From Aristolochia californica (lineage: Eukaryota > Streptophyta > Magnoliopsida > Piperales > Aristolochiaceae), in contig JARWKL010000015.1 of assembly GCA_029961685.1 (NCBI GenBank), forward strand, positions 9,980,801 through 10,044,800: a stretch of 64,000 nt of DNA, in the 5' to 3' direction. This document shows positions 13,678 to 26,600 of this stretch, piece by piece (positions within the stretch are counted from its first letter, which is position 1; each line of letters begins with the position of its first letter). Both the position numbers and the translations under genes were made by a program. The notes beneath the pieces were generated by a model. It worked only from the letters and a program-made list of their open reading frames with translations. It had not been told where the DNA came from and did not search any database.

Positions 13678-16600
13678 AAAACTTTCGTGTTCTTGTTTAG
13701 TGCGTGAAACAATTATCTTCACTTACATTTATTATATTTTTCAATCTTTTGCATACATAAACTCTAAAATTTTCATTTTTGTGTGATCTATTTGCCTTAT
13801 ATTTTGGTTTACGAGAAAAATGGGAGAGTGAAAACTCAAGTTTTGATTTGAAAAAAAATTGAACATCCAAAATGTTAATTCACAAATGCTGAGAGTGACA
13901 ATTCCAAAAAGTATCTATGATTTTTAAAGATCGTAAACTCTTTTAGTTTTTTATATATTAGGTTTTGCAATCATCAAAAAAGGGCGGCGAGGCATTTTTA
14001 ACTGAGTGTTGACTCCCAAATCGTAAGTCATTTCTAACAAAAATTATAGCCATTACACATCATTAATCGATCTAAACATTTACATCGATCTATGATTGTT
14101 CGGTCCACTTTTTTTAAATATGCAAAAAGTAGGTTGGTTGACTCAGGTAAATATCTCACCCCACGTTAACTTGAGAATTTAATATTTCAGACTCCTTAAA
14201 ATTTTTGGATCATTAGGTCATTTGCATCTTCAACATGTTTCAGGCAATCATATATATATATAAAATATGTTAGGATCAATTAGAAATTTCTCTCTTATAA
14301 AATTCCACCGAGCTATTTGTGGTTGTACCGGTGGAATTTCCCAAACAAGGATAACAAAACTTTTGTATTCATTTTTAGTGCGTGAAAGAATTTTCTTCAC
14401 TTATATTTTATTGTTTTCAATTTTTTGCACAGATAAACTCTAAAATTTTCATTTTGTTGTGATCTATTTGCCTTATCTTTTTGTTTATGAGTAAAATGGG
14501 GGAGTGAAAACTCAAGTTTGGATTTGAAAAAAAATTGAACATCCAAATTTGAAATGCTCAAATACTGAGAGAGATAATTCCATTAATTATCTATGATTTT
14601 TAAGGATCGTAAACTCTTTTAGTTTTTTATATATTTGGTTTTGCAATCATTGGAAAAGGGGGGTGAGGCACTTTTAACTGAGTGTTGACTCGCAAACCAT
14701 AAGTAGTTTGTAACAAAAATTATAGTTGTTACACATCATTAATCGATCAAAACATTTATGATGATCTATGATATTGTAAGGTCCACTTTTTTTAAATTGG
14801 GAAAAAGTGGGTTGTTTGGCACTGGTAAATATCCCACCACACGTTAACTTGAGAATTTAATTTTCCTACTCAAAATTTTTGGATCAGTAGGTCATTTGCA
14901 TCTTCAACATGTTTCAGGCATGCATATCCATATTTTAAACATGTTAGGATCAATTAGAAATCTTTTTCTTATAAAATTCCATCAGGCTATTAGGGGTTGT
15001 ACTAGTGGAATGTACCAAATATGGATAACAAAACTTTGGAGTTTATTTTTAGTGAATATTTTTCTTCATTTAAATTTATTATATTTTTCAATTTTTTGCA
15101 TACATAAACTCAAAAAATTTCAATTTGTATTGATCTTTTTGCCTGATCTTTTTGTTTATGAGAAAAATGGGAGAGTGAAAACTCAAGTTTAGATTTAAAA
15201 AAAAATGAACATCCAAAATGGAAATGTACATATGCTAAGAGAGATAATTCCAAAAGTATTTGTGATTTTTAAGCATTGTAAACTCTGGTAAATAGGCAAA
15301 AAGTGATTGTTTGACTCTGGTAAATATCCCACCGCAGGTTAACTTGAGAATTTAATTTTTCCTTCTCCTTGAAATTTTTTAATGATTAGGTCATTTGCAT
15401 CTTCAATATGTTTCAGGCATGCATATTCATATTTAAAATATGTCAGGATCAATTAGAAATCTCTTTCTTATAAAATTCTACCATGCTATTAGGGGTTGTA
15501 CTGGTGGAATTTCCGACACATGGATAAAAAAACTTTGGTGTTTATTTTTAGTGTGTTGAACAATTTTATTCACTTGCATTTACTATAGTTTTGAATTTTT
15601 GGCATACATAAACTCTAAAATTTTTATTTTGTTGTGATCTTTTTGCCTTATCTTTTTGTTTACGAGTAAAATCAGAAAGTGAAAACTAAAGTTTGGATTT
15701 GAAAAAAAAGTGAAAATGTAAATGGAAATGGAAAAATACTGAGAGATATAATTCCAAAAAGTATCAGTGATTTTTTAGGATCGTAAACTCTTTTAGGTTT
15801 TTATTTATTAGGTTTTGCAATAATCGAAAAAATGGGCGCGAGTCATTTTTGACTGAGTGTTGACTCCCAAACCATAAGTCGTTTCTAATAAAAAGTATAG
15901 CCATTACACACCATTAATTGTTCAAAACATTTATGATGATCTATGATTATTATGTCCACTTTTTGAAAATAGGCAAAAAGTGGGTTGGTTGGCTCATGTA
16001 AATATCCCACAGCATGTTTACTTGAGAATTTATTTTTTGCCATCCCTAGAAATTTTTGGATCATTAGGTCATTTGCTTCTTCCACATGTTTCAAGCATGC
16101 ATATCCAATTAAAACATGTTAGGATCAATTAGAAATCTCTGTCTTATAAAGTTCAACCAAGCTATTAGGGGTGGTACTAGTGGAATTTCCCAAACAAGCA
16201 TAACAAAACTTTGGTGTACATTTTTAGTGCATGAAATAATTTTCTTCAAATACATTTATTATAGTTGTCAATTTTTTGCAAACATAAACTCTAAAATTTT
16301 CTTTTTGTCATGATATTTATTTCCTATCTTTTTGTTTATGTGTAAAAGGGGAGAGTGAAAACTCAAGTTTGGATTTGAAAAAAAATTGAACATCCAAAAT
16401 GGAAATGTACAAATGCAGAGAGAGATAATTCCATAAAATATATGTGATTTTTAAGGAACGTAAAATCTTTTAATTTTTTATATATTAGGTTTCGTAATTA
16501 TCGAAAAAAGGATGGTGAGACATTTTTAACTGTGTGTTGACTCCCAAACCATAAGTCATTTCAAACAATAATTATAGCCGTTAAACATCATTAATCGATC

Positions 16601-17189
16601 AAAACATTTACGATGATCTATGATTGTTAGGTCCACTTTTTTTAAATAGACAAAAAGTGGGTTGGATGGCTCTGGTAAATATCCCACCGCACGTTTACTT
16701 GAAAATTTAATTTTTTCTACTCTTTGAAATTTTTGGATCATTTGGTCATTTGCATCTTCAACATGTTTCAGGCATGCATATCCATATTTAAAACATGTTT
16801 GGATCAATTAGAAATCTCTTTCTTATAAATTTCCACCAAGCTATTCGGCGTTGTACTGGTGGAATTTCCCAAACATGGATAACAAAACATTGGTGTTCAT
16901 TTTTTGTGCGTAAAATAATTTTCTTCACTTACATTTATTATAGTTTTGAATTTTGTGCATACATAAACTCTAAAATTTTATTTTTTTGTGATTTATTTGC
17001 CTTATCTTTTTGTTTATGAGAAAAATAGGAGAGTGAAAACACAAGTTTGGATTTGAAAAAAATTGAATATCCAAAATGGAAATGCACAAATACTAAGAGA
17101 GATAGTTCCAAAAAGTATCTATGATTTTTAAGTATTGTAAACACTTTTAGAGTTTTACGTATTAGGTTATGCAATCATCAGAAAAGGTA

Positions 17190-17232
17190 GGGGGGGGGGG
17201 GAGGAGTTGGTTGGGGGGGTGTGGTGTGGCTT
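17190..17232 (+). repeat. G-rich expansion with 12-G and 7-G runs
   Basis: Runs of G at 17190-17201 and 17213-17219, with GTTGGTTG and GTGTGGTGTGG around them. It is longer and more mixed than other G slots, as if small G/T units had multiplied. Confidence 0.9.
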
Positions 17233-17400
17233 TTGTAACTGAGCGTTGACTCCCAAACCATAAGTAATTTCTAACAAATATTATAGCCATTACACATAAT
17301 TAATTGATCAAAACATTTACGATGATCTGTGGTTGTTTGGTCCACTTTTTGTAAATAGGCAAAAAGTTGGTTGTTTGGCTCTGATAAAGATCCACCGAAC

Positions 17401-17582
17401 GTTAACTTGAAAATTTAATTTTTGCTACTCCTTGTAATTTTAGGATCATTAGGTCATTTGCATCTTCAACATGTTTTAGTTATCACCGCACGTTAACTTG
17501 AAAATTTTATTTTTGCTACTCCTTGAAATTTTTGGATCATTAGGTCATTTGCATCTTCAACATGTTTCAGGCATACATATCC
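17401..17582 (+). repeat. 91-bp local tandem duplication inside one monomer
   Basis: The segment starting GTTAACTTGAAAATTT at 17401 repeats at 17492, both copies followed by TTTTTGCTACTCCTTG and then by the TTAGGTCATTTGCATC region. The first copy ends at about 17,482 in a broken ATGTTTTAGTTATCACC; the second runs on into a normal monomer. The offset is 91 bp. Confidence 0.85.
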
Positions 17583-17962
17583 ATATTTAAAACATGTTAG
17601 GATCAATTAGAAATCTCTTTCTTATAAAATTTCACCAAGCTATTAGGTGTTGTACAAGTGGAATTTTGCAAACATGGAAAACAAAACTTTGGTGTTCATT
17701 TTTAGTGCATGAAATAATTTTCTTCACTTACATTTGTTATAGTTTTCAAATTTTTGCATACTTAAACTCTAAAATTTTCATTTTGTTGTGAGCTATTTGC
17801 CTTATCTTTTTGTTTACGAGAAGAATGGGAGAGTGTAAAACCAAGTTTGGATTTTAAAAAAAAATTAAACGTCCAGAAAGGAAATGTTCAAATGATGAGA
17901 GATATAATTCCAAAAAGTATCTAAGGTTTTTAAATATTAGGTTTTTCAATCATCGGAAAGGA

Positions 17963-17987
17963 GGGGGGGGGGGGGGGGCGGGGGGGG
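17963..17987 (+). repeat. G run, 16 G + C + 8 G
   Basis: The single C at 17979 interrupts the run. About 25 bp are missing upstream (TTTTTAAATATTAGG, near 17,930). Confidence 0.93.
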
Positions 17988-20900
17988 CTGAGGATTTTTA
18001 ACTGAGTGTTGACTTCCAAACCATAAGTAATTTCTAACAAAATTATAGCCGTCACACATCATTAATCGATCAAAAGATTTACAATGATCTATGATTGTTA
18101 AGTCCTCTTTTTGTAAATAGGCAAAAATTGGATTGTTTGGATCTGGTAAATATCCCACCGCACGTTGACTTGACAATTTATTTGTTCCTACTGGTAGAAA
18201 TTTTCTGATCATTAGGTCATTTTCATCTTCCACATGTTTCAGGCATACATATCCATATTTAATACATGTTAGGATCAATTAGAAATCTCTGTCTTATAAA
18301 ATTCCACCAAGCAATTAGGGGTTGTACTAGTGGAATTTCCCAAATAAGGATAACAAAACTTTGGTGTACATTTTAGTGTGTGAAATAATTTTCTTCACTT
18401 ACGTTTATTATAGTTTTCAGTTTTTTGCATACGTAAACTCTAAAATTTTCTTTTAGCTGTGATCTATTTGCCTTATCATTTTGTTTATGATGATCTATGA
18501 TTGTTAGGTCCGCTTTTTTTAAATAGGCAAAAAGTTGGTTATTTGGCTTGGGTAAATATCCCACCGCAGGTTAACTTGAGAATTTAATTTTTCCTACGCT
18601 TTGAAATTTTTGGATCATTAGATCATTTGCATCTTCAACATGTTTCAGGCATGCATAGCCATATTTAAAACATGTGAGGATCAATTAGAAATCTCTTTCT
18701 TATAAAACTCCACCAAGCAATTAGGAGTTGTACTGGTGGAGTTTCCCAAACATGGATAACAAAACTTTGTTGTTCATTTTTAGTGCATCAAATAATTTTC
18801 TTCACTTACATTTTTTATTGTTTTCAATTTTTTGTAAACATAAACTCTAAAATTTTCATTTTGTTGTGATCTATTTGCCTTATCTTTTTGTTTACGAGAA
18901 AAATGGGAGAGGGAAAAGTCAAGTTTTGATTTCAAAAAAAAATTGAACAACCAAAATGGAAATGCACAAATGCCGAGAAAGATAATTCCAAAAAGTATTT
19001 GTGATTTTTCAGGATCGTAAACCTTTTTAGTTTTTTATATATTAGGTTTTGCAATCAACAGAAAAGGGGGGTGAGGCATTTTTAATTGGGTGTTGACTCC
19101 CAAACAATAAGTCATTTCTAACAAAAATTATGGCCGTTACACATCATTAATCGATCAAAACATTTACGATGATTAATGATTGTTATGTCCACTTTTTTTA
19201 AATAGGTAAAAGGTGGGTAGTTTGGCTCTGGTAAATATCCCACCTCACGTTAACTTGAGAATTAAATTTTTCCTATTCCTTGAAATTTTCTGATCATTAG
19301 GTCATTTGCATCATCAACATGTTTTAGGCATACATATACATATTTGAGATATTTTAGGATCAATTACAAATCTCTTTCTTTTTAAATTCCCCCAAGCTAA
19401 TAGGGGTTGTGCTGGTGGAATTTCGCAAACATGGATAACAAAACTTTGGTCTTCTTTTTTTAGTGCGCGAATTAATTTTCTTCACTTACATTTATTATTG
19501 TTTTCAATTTTTTTCATACATAAACTCTAAAATTTTCATTTTTTTGTGATCTATTTGCCTTATCATTTTGTTTACGAGACAAATGGGAAAGTGAAAACTC
19601 AAGTTTGGATTTGAAAAAAATTTGACATAAAAAATGGAAATGCACAAATACTGAGAGAGATAATTCCAAAAGTATTTGTGATTTTTAAAGATTATCAACT
19701 CTTTAAGTTTTTTATATATTAGGTTTTGCAATCATCGAAAAAGGGGGACGAGGCATTTTTAACTGAGTGTTGACTCCCAAACCATAAGTCATTTCTAACA
19801 AAAATTATAGCCATTACACATAATTAATCGATAAAAAATTTACGATGATCAATGATTGTTAGGTCCGCTTTTTGTAAATAGGCAAAAAGTGGGTGGTTCG
19901 GCTCTGGTAAATATCCCACTGCACGTTAACTTCATAATTTAATTTTTTCTAATCCTTGAAATTTTTTATCATTAGGTCTTTTGCATCTTCAACATGTTTT
20001 AGGCATGCATATCCATATTTAAAATATGCTATGATAAATTAGAAATCTCTTTCTTATAAAATTCTACCTAGCTATTAGGGGATGTGCTAGTGAAATTTCG
20101 TAAACATGGATAACAAAACTTTTGTGTTTCTTTTTAGTGCGTGAAATAATTTTCTTCACTTACATTTATTATAGTTTTAATTTTTTCCTTGCAAAAACTT
20201 TAAAATTTTCATTTTGGTGTGATCTTTTTGCCTTTTCTTTTGGTTTACGAGAAAAAATGGGAGAATGAAAACTCAAGTTTGATTTGAAAAAAAATTGAAC
20301 ATCCAAAATGGAAATGCACAAATTCTGAGAGAGAATTCCAAAAATTATCTATGATTTTTAAAGATCGTAAACTCTTATAGTTTTTTATAAATTATGTTTT
20401 GTAATCATCGGAAAAGGGGAGAAGAGGAGGGGGGAATGTGGCGAGCATTTTAACTGAGTGTTGGCTCTCAAACCATAATTTATTTTTACCAAAAATTATA
20501 GCTGTTACATATCATTAATTGATAAAAACATTTACGATGATCTATGATTGTTAGGTCGCATTTTGTTAATTAGCAAAAAGTGGGATTTTTGGCTCTGGTA
20601 AATATCCCACCGCACGTTAACTTGATAATTTAATTTTTCCTACTTCTTGAAATTTTTGGATCATTAGGTCATTTGCATCTTCAACAAGTTTCGGGCAAGC
20701 ATATCCATATTTAAAACATGTTACGATCAATTAGAAATCTCTTTCTTATAAAATTCCATCAAGCTATTAGGGGTGGTACTGGAGGAATTTCCCAAACATG
20801 GATAACCAAACTTTGGTGTTCATTTTTAGTGCGTTGAATAATTTTTTTCACTTAAATTTATTATAGTTTTCAATTTTTAGCATACATAAACTCTAAATTT

Positions 20901-21107
20901 TTTATTTTTTTGTGATCTTTTTGGCTTATCTTTTTGGCTTATCTTTTTGGTTACGAGTAAAATGGGAAAGTGAAAACTCAAGTTTGGATTTGAAAAACAA
21001 TTTAACATCCAAAATGGAAATGCACCAATGCTGAGAGAGAATTCAAAAAACTATTTGTGATTTTAAGGATTTTTTATATATTCTGTTTTTCAATCATCGG
21101 AAAAGGA

Positions 21108-21120
21108 GGGGGGGGGGGGG
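21108..21120 (+). repeat. G run, 13 bp
   Basis: About 17 bp of the usual GTAAACTCTTTTAG are missing upstream (AAGGATTTTTTATATA). Confidence 0.93.
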
Positions 21121-21464
21121 CATTTTTATCTGAGTGTTGACTCCCAAACCATAAGTCATTTCAAACAGAAATTATAGCCATTAAACATCATTAAGTGATA
21201 AAAAAAATTACGATGATCTATGATTGTTAGGTCCATTTTCTGTAAATAGGCAAAAAGTGGGTTGTTCGGCTCTGGTAAATATTCCTTGGTTTACGATAAA
21301 AATGGGAGAGTGAAAACTCAAGTTTGGATTAGAAAAAAAATTGAACATCCAAAATGGAAATCCACAACTACTGAGAGAGATAATTCCAAAAGGTATCTTT
21401 GATTTTTAAAGATCGTAAACTCTTATAGTTTATTATATATTTGGTTTTGCAATCATCGTAAAAT

Positions 21465-21481
21465 GGGGGGGGGGGGGGGGG
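21465..21481 (+). repeat. G run, 17 bp
   Basis: Followed by TGGTTGGGCGAGG; the upstream flank is intact. Confidence 0.93.
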
Positions 21482-22745
21482 TGGTTGGGCGAGGCATTTT
21501 TAATTGAGTGTTGACTCCCGAACCATAAATCATTTCTAACAAAAATTATAGCCGTTACACATCATTAACGAATCAAAACATTTACAATGAGCTATGATTG
21601 TTAGGTCCTCTTTTTGTAAATAGGCAAAAAGTGGGTTTTTTGGCTCCTGTAAATATCCCACCGCACGTTAACTTGAGAATTTAATTTTTTCTTCTCCTTG
21701 AAATTTTTTAATCATTAGGTCATGTGCATCTTCAACATGTTATAGACATGCATATCCATATTTAAAATATGTTAGGATCAATGAGAAATCTCTATCTTAA
21801 AAATTCTACCAATCCATTAGGGGTTGTACTGGTGGAATTTCCCAATCATTGAAAACAAAACTTTGGTGTTCATTTTTGTGTGCGAAATAATTTTTTTCAC
21901 TTACATTTATTATAGTTTTCAATTTTTTGCATACATAAACTATTAAATTTTCATTTTGTTTTGATCTACTTGCCTTATCATTTTGTTAAAAGTGGGAGAG
22001 TGAAAACTCAAGTTTCGATTTGAAAAGAAATTGAACATCCAAAATATAAATGCACAAATGCTGATAGAGATAATTCCAAAATGTATCGGTGATATTTAAG
22101 GATTGTAAACTCTATTAATTCTTTATATATTAGGTTTTGCAATCATCCGAAAAGGGGGGGGCGAGGCATTTTTAACTGAGTGTTGACTTCCAAACCATAA
22201 GTCATTTCTAATAAACTTATAGCCGTTACACATCATTAATCGATCAAAAAATTTATGATAATCTTTGATTGTTAGGTCTGCTTTTTGTAAATAGGCAAAA
22301 AGTGGTTGTTTAGCTCTGGTAAATATCCCACCGCACGTTAACTTGCGAATTTAATTTTTCCTACTCCTTGAAATGTTTGGATCATTAGGTCATTTGCATC
22401 TTCAACATGTTTCAGGAACGCATATCCATTTTTAAAACTTGTTAAGATCAATTACCAATCTCTTTCTTATAAAATTCTACCAAGCTATTAGGGGTTGTAT
22501 TGGTGGAATTTCCCAAACATGGAGAACAAAATTTTGGTGTTCATTTTCTGTGCATAAAATAATTTTCTTCACTTACATTTATTATAGTTTTCATTTTTTT
22601 GCATACATGAAATCTAAAATTTTCATTTTGTTGTGATCTTTTTGCCTTATCATTTTGTTTACGAGAAAAATGGGAGAATGAAAACACATGTTTCGGTTTG
22701 AAAATCATTTTGTTTGAATATTTTGGGTTTCGCAATCCTCGAAAA

Positions 22746-22776
<31 letters not shown>
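22746..22776 (+). repeat. G run, 31 bp
   Basis: About 100 bp of monomer are missing just upstream (GAAAATCATTTTGTTTGAAT), leaving an abnormal 5' flank. Confidence 0.95.
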
Positions 22777-22777
<1 letters not shown>

Positions 22778-23663
22778 GGCGAGGCATTTTTCACTGAGTG
22801 ATTACTCCCAAACCATAAGTCATTTCTAACAAAAATTATAGCCATTACATTTCATTAATCGATCAGAAAATTTAAGAAGATCTATGATTGTTAGGTCCGC
22901 TTTTTGTAATTAGGCAAAAAGTGATTATTTGGCTCTAGTAAATACCCCACCGCACGTTAACTTGACAATTTAATTTTTCCTACTCCTTGAAATTTTTGGA
23001 TCATGAGGTCATTTGCATCTTCATCATGTTTTAGGCATGCATATCCATATTTAAAATATGTTAGGATCAATTAGAAATCTTTTTTCTTATAAAATTCCAC
23101 AAAGCTATTAGGGATTCTACTGGTAGAATTTCCCAAACATGGATAACAAAAATTTGGTGTTCATTTTTGGTCCGTGAAATAATTTTCTTCACTTACATTT
23201 ATTAATGTTTTAAATTTTTTGCATACATAAACTCTTAAATTTTCATTTTGTTGTGATCTATTTTCCTTATCATTTTGTTTACGAGAAAAATCGGGGAGTG
23301 AAAACTCAAGTTTGGATTTGAAAAAAAATTGAACATCCAAAATGGCAATGCACAAATGCTGAGAAAGATAATTCCAAAAAACATCTGTGATTTTTAAGGA
23401 TGGTAAACTATTTTAGGTTTTGGTATATTTGGTTTTGCAATCATTGGAAAAGGGGGGGCGAGGCATTTTAAACGAGTGTTAACTCGAAACCATAAGTCAT
23501 TTCTAACAAAAATTATAGCCATTCCACACCATTAATTGATCAAAACATTTACGATGATCTATGATTGTTAGGTCCTCTTTTTTTAAATTGGCAAAAAGTG
23601 GGTTGTTTGGCTCTGGTAAATTTCCCAACATGTTTTAGACATGCATATCTGTATTTAAAATAT

Positions 23664-26600
23664 GTTAGGATCAATTAGAAATCTCTTTCTTATAAAATTC
23701 TACCATGCTATTAGGGGTTGTACTGATAGAATTTCCCAAACATGGATAACAAAGCTTTTGTGTTCATTTTTAGTGTGTTGAACAATTTTCTTCACTTACA
23801 TTTATTATAGTTTTTAATTTTTTGCTTACATAAACTCTAAAATTTTCATTTTGTTGTGATCTTTTTGCCTTATCTTTTTGTTTACGAGTAAAATCAGAAA
23901 GTGAAAACTCAAGTTTGGATTTGAAAAAAAATTGAACATGCAAAATGGAAATGCATAAATACTAAGAGATATAATTCCAAAAAGTATCAATGATTTTGAA
24001 GGATCGTAAACTCTTTTAGGTTTTTATTTATTAGGTTTTGCAATAATATAAAAAAAAGGGCACGAGGCATTTTTAACTGATTGTTGACTCCCAAACAAAA
24101 GTCATTGCTAACAAAAAGTACAACCGTTGCACATGATTAATCGATCAAAACATTTACGATGATCTATGATTATTAGGTTCGCTTTTTGTAAATAGGCAAA
24201 AAGTGAGTTGGTTGGCTCATGTAAATATCCCATAGCACGTTAACTTGAGAATTTATTTTTTCCTTCTCCTAGAAATTTTTGGATCATTAGGTCATTTGCA
24301 TATTCCATATGTTTCAGTCATACATATCCATATTTAAAACATGTTAGGATCAATTAGAAATCTCTGTCTTATAAAGTTCAACCAAGCTATTAGGGGTTGT
24401 ACTAGTAGAATTCCCAAACAAGGATAACAAAACTTTTGTGTACATTTTTAGTGCGCGAAATAATTTTCTTCACTTACATTTATTATAGTTTTCAATTTTT
24501 TGGATAAATAAAATTTAATATTTTTATTTTGTTGTGATCTATTTGCCTTATCTTTTTGTTTTCAAGAAAAAATGGAGAGTAAAAACTCAAGTTTGGATTT
24601 GAAAAAAAATTTAACTTCCGAAATGGAAATGCACAAATGCTAAGAATGATAATTCCAAAATGTATCTTTGATTTTTAAGGATCGTAAAATATTTTAGTTT
24701 TTTGTATATTAGGTTTTGCAATCATTGGAAAAGGGTGGGCGAGGCATTTTTAATTGAGTGTTGACTCCCAAACCATAAGTCATTTCTAACAAAAATTATA
24801 GTCGTTACACTTCATTAATCGATCAAAACATTTACGATGAACTATGACTGTTACATCCGCTTTTTGTAAATAGGCAAAAAGTGGGTTGTTTGGGTCTGGT
24901 AAATATCCCACCACACGTTAAGTTGAGAATTCAATTTTTCTTATAAAATTAGGACCAATTAGGATCAATTAGAAATATCTTTCTTATAAAATTTCACCAA
25001 ACTATTAGAGGTTGTACACATGGAATTTCCCAAACTTGGATAACACAACTATGGTGTTCATTTTTAGTGCGTTAAATAATTTTCTTCACTTACATTTATT
25101 ATAGTTTTCAATTTTTTGCATACATAAACTCTAAAATTTTCATTTTATTGTGATCTATTTGCATTATCTTTTTGTTGATGAGGAAAATGGGAGAGTTAAA
25201 ACTCATGTTTGGATTTGAAAAAAAATTGAACATTCCAAAATGGAAATACACAAATGCTGAGAGAGATAATTCCCAAGACATAAGTCATTTCTAACAAACA
25301 TTATAGCTGTTACACATCACTAATCGATCAAAACATTTACGATGATCTATGATTGTTAGGTCAGATTTTTTTTAAATAGAAAAAAAATGTGTTGTTTGGC
25401 CCCGGTAAATATCCCACCGCACGTTAACTAGAGAATTTAAGTTTTCCAAGTCCTGGAAATTTTTTGATTATTAGGTCATTTGCATCTTTGACATGTTTCT
25501 GGCATGGATAACAACATTTTAAACATGTCAGGATAAATTAGAAATCTCTTTCTTATAAAATTCCACCAAGCTATTAGGGGTTGTACTGGTGGAATTTCCC
25601 AGACATGGATAATAGAACTTTGGAGTTAATTTTTCAATTTTCATCTCTTACATTTATTATGTTTTTCAATTTTTTGCATACATAAACTCTAAACTTTTCA
25701 ATTTTTTGTGACTATTTGCCTTATCTTTTACTTTACGAGAAAAATGGGAGAGAGAAAACTCAAGTTTGGCTTTGAAAAAAAATTGAACATCCAGAATGGA
25801 AATGCACAAATGCTGATAGAGATAATTCTAAAAAGTATCTATTGTTTTTAAGGATTTTAAACTCTTTAAGTTTTTTATATATTAGGTTTTGCAATCATCG
25901 GAAAAGGGGGGGGCATGGCATTTTTGACCGAGTGTTAACTCAAAAACCATAAGTCATTTTGAACAAAAATTATAGCCGTTATACGTCATTAATCGATCAA
26001 AACATTGACGATGATCTATGATTGTTAGGTCCGGTTTTTGTAAATAGGCAAAAAGTGGGTTGTTTGGCTCTGGTAAATATCCCACTGCACGTTAACTTGT
26101 GAATTTAATTTTTCCTACTCCAAATTTTTGGATCATTAGGTCATTTGCATCTTCAATAGGTTTCAGGCATGCATATCCATATTTAAAACATGTTAGGATC
26201 ACTAAGAAATCTAGTTCATATAAATTTCCACCAAGCTATTTGGGATTGTACTGGTGGATATTCCCAAACATGGATAGCTAAACATTGGTGTTCATTTTTT
26301 GTGTGTAAAATAATTTTCTTCACATACATTTATTATAGTTTTCAAATTTTTGCACTGATAAACTCTAAAATTTTCTCTTTGTTGTGATCTATTTGCCATA
26401 TCTTTTTGTTTACGAGAAAAATTTGAGAGTGAAAACACAAATTGTAAATTCTTTTAGAGTCTTATATATTAAGTTTTCATATCAACAAAATGAGGGGGGG
26501 GGGGGGGGGGAGGGGGGCGGCGGCAATTTTAACTAAGTGTTGAATCCCAAACCATAAGTAATTTCTAAGAAAAATTATAGCCACTACACATAATTAATCG

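Larger units (their letters stand above)
7088..15441 (+). repeat. HOR copy 2 with nested duplication: a-b-c-d-e / g-h-i-j / f-g-h-i-j-k
   Basis: Types a-e are at 7088, 7767, 8438, 8920 and 9554. A hybrid junction near 9606-9612 then jumps to g (9750), h (10440), i (deleted, 11016) and j (11611). A second jump near 11768-11772 goes back to f (11903). After it g (12428), h (13100), i (deleted, 13674), j (14269) and k (14943) follow. The g-h-i-j blocks match each other at an offset of about 2,678 bp and share the same deletion just before g (CATTTCCAACACTG, at about 9,630 and 12,308). That deletion is absent from copy 1. The simplest reading is that g was shortened first, and unequal exchange then duplicated the block. 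Confidence 0.83.
15442..18930 (+). repeat. HOR copy 3, partial and rearranged
   Basis: Monomers at 15442 (type a) and 16118 (type b at its start) continue the copy 1/2 order. The second half of the 16118 monomer instead matches the one around 29.7-30.1 kb (TTTATGTGTAAAA, AAAAGGATGGTGAG, GGGTTGGATGGCTC), so it looks like a hybrid. 16797 and 17596 resemble types g and h. 18268 and 18674 resemble d and e, with a deletion junction at about 18,486-18,492. Types c, f, i, j and k are missing or unrecognisable. The right boundary is approximate. Confidence 0.62.
18930..23640 (+). repeat. Diverged satellite monomers without clear HOR
   Basis: Monomers at 19353, 20028, 20720, 21771, 22441 and 23060. 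I could not place them confidently in the a-k order. About 300 bp are missing at 21,283-21,290, where TAAATATTCC joins TTGGTTTACG. About 100 bp are missing near 22,700, just before a 31-G run. About 70 bp are missing near 23,626. A 13-bp unit (CTTTTTGGCTTAT) is repeated 2.6 times at 20,917-20,950. No gene is visible. Confidence 0.8.

Noticed and set aside
17946..18278. A 110-codon - strand frame with a proline run
   Set aside because: The prolines are the reverse reading of the G run at 17,963-17,987. The frame is an artefact of that run.
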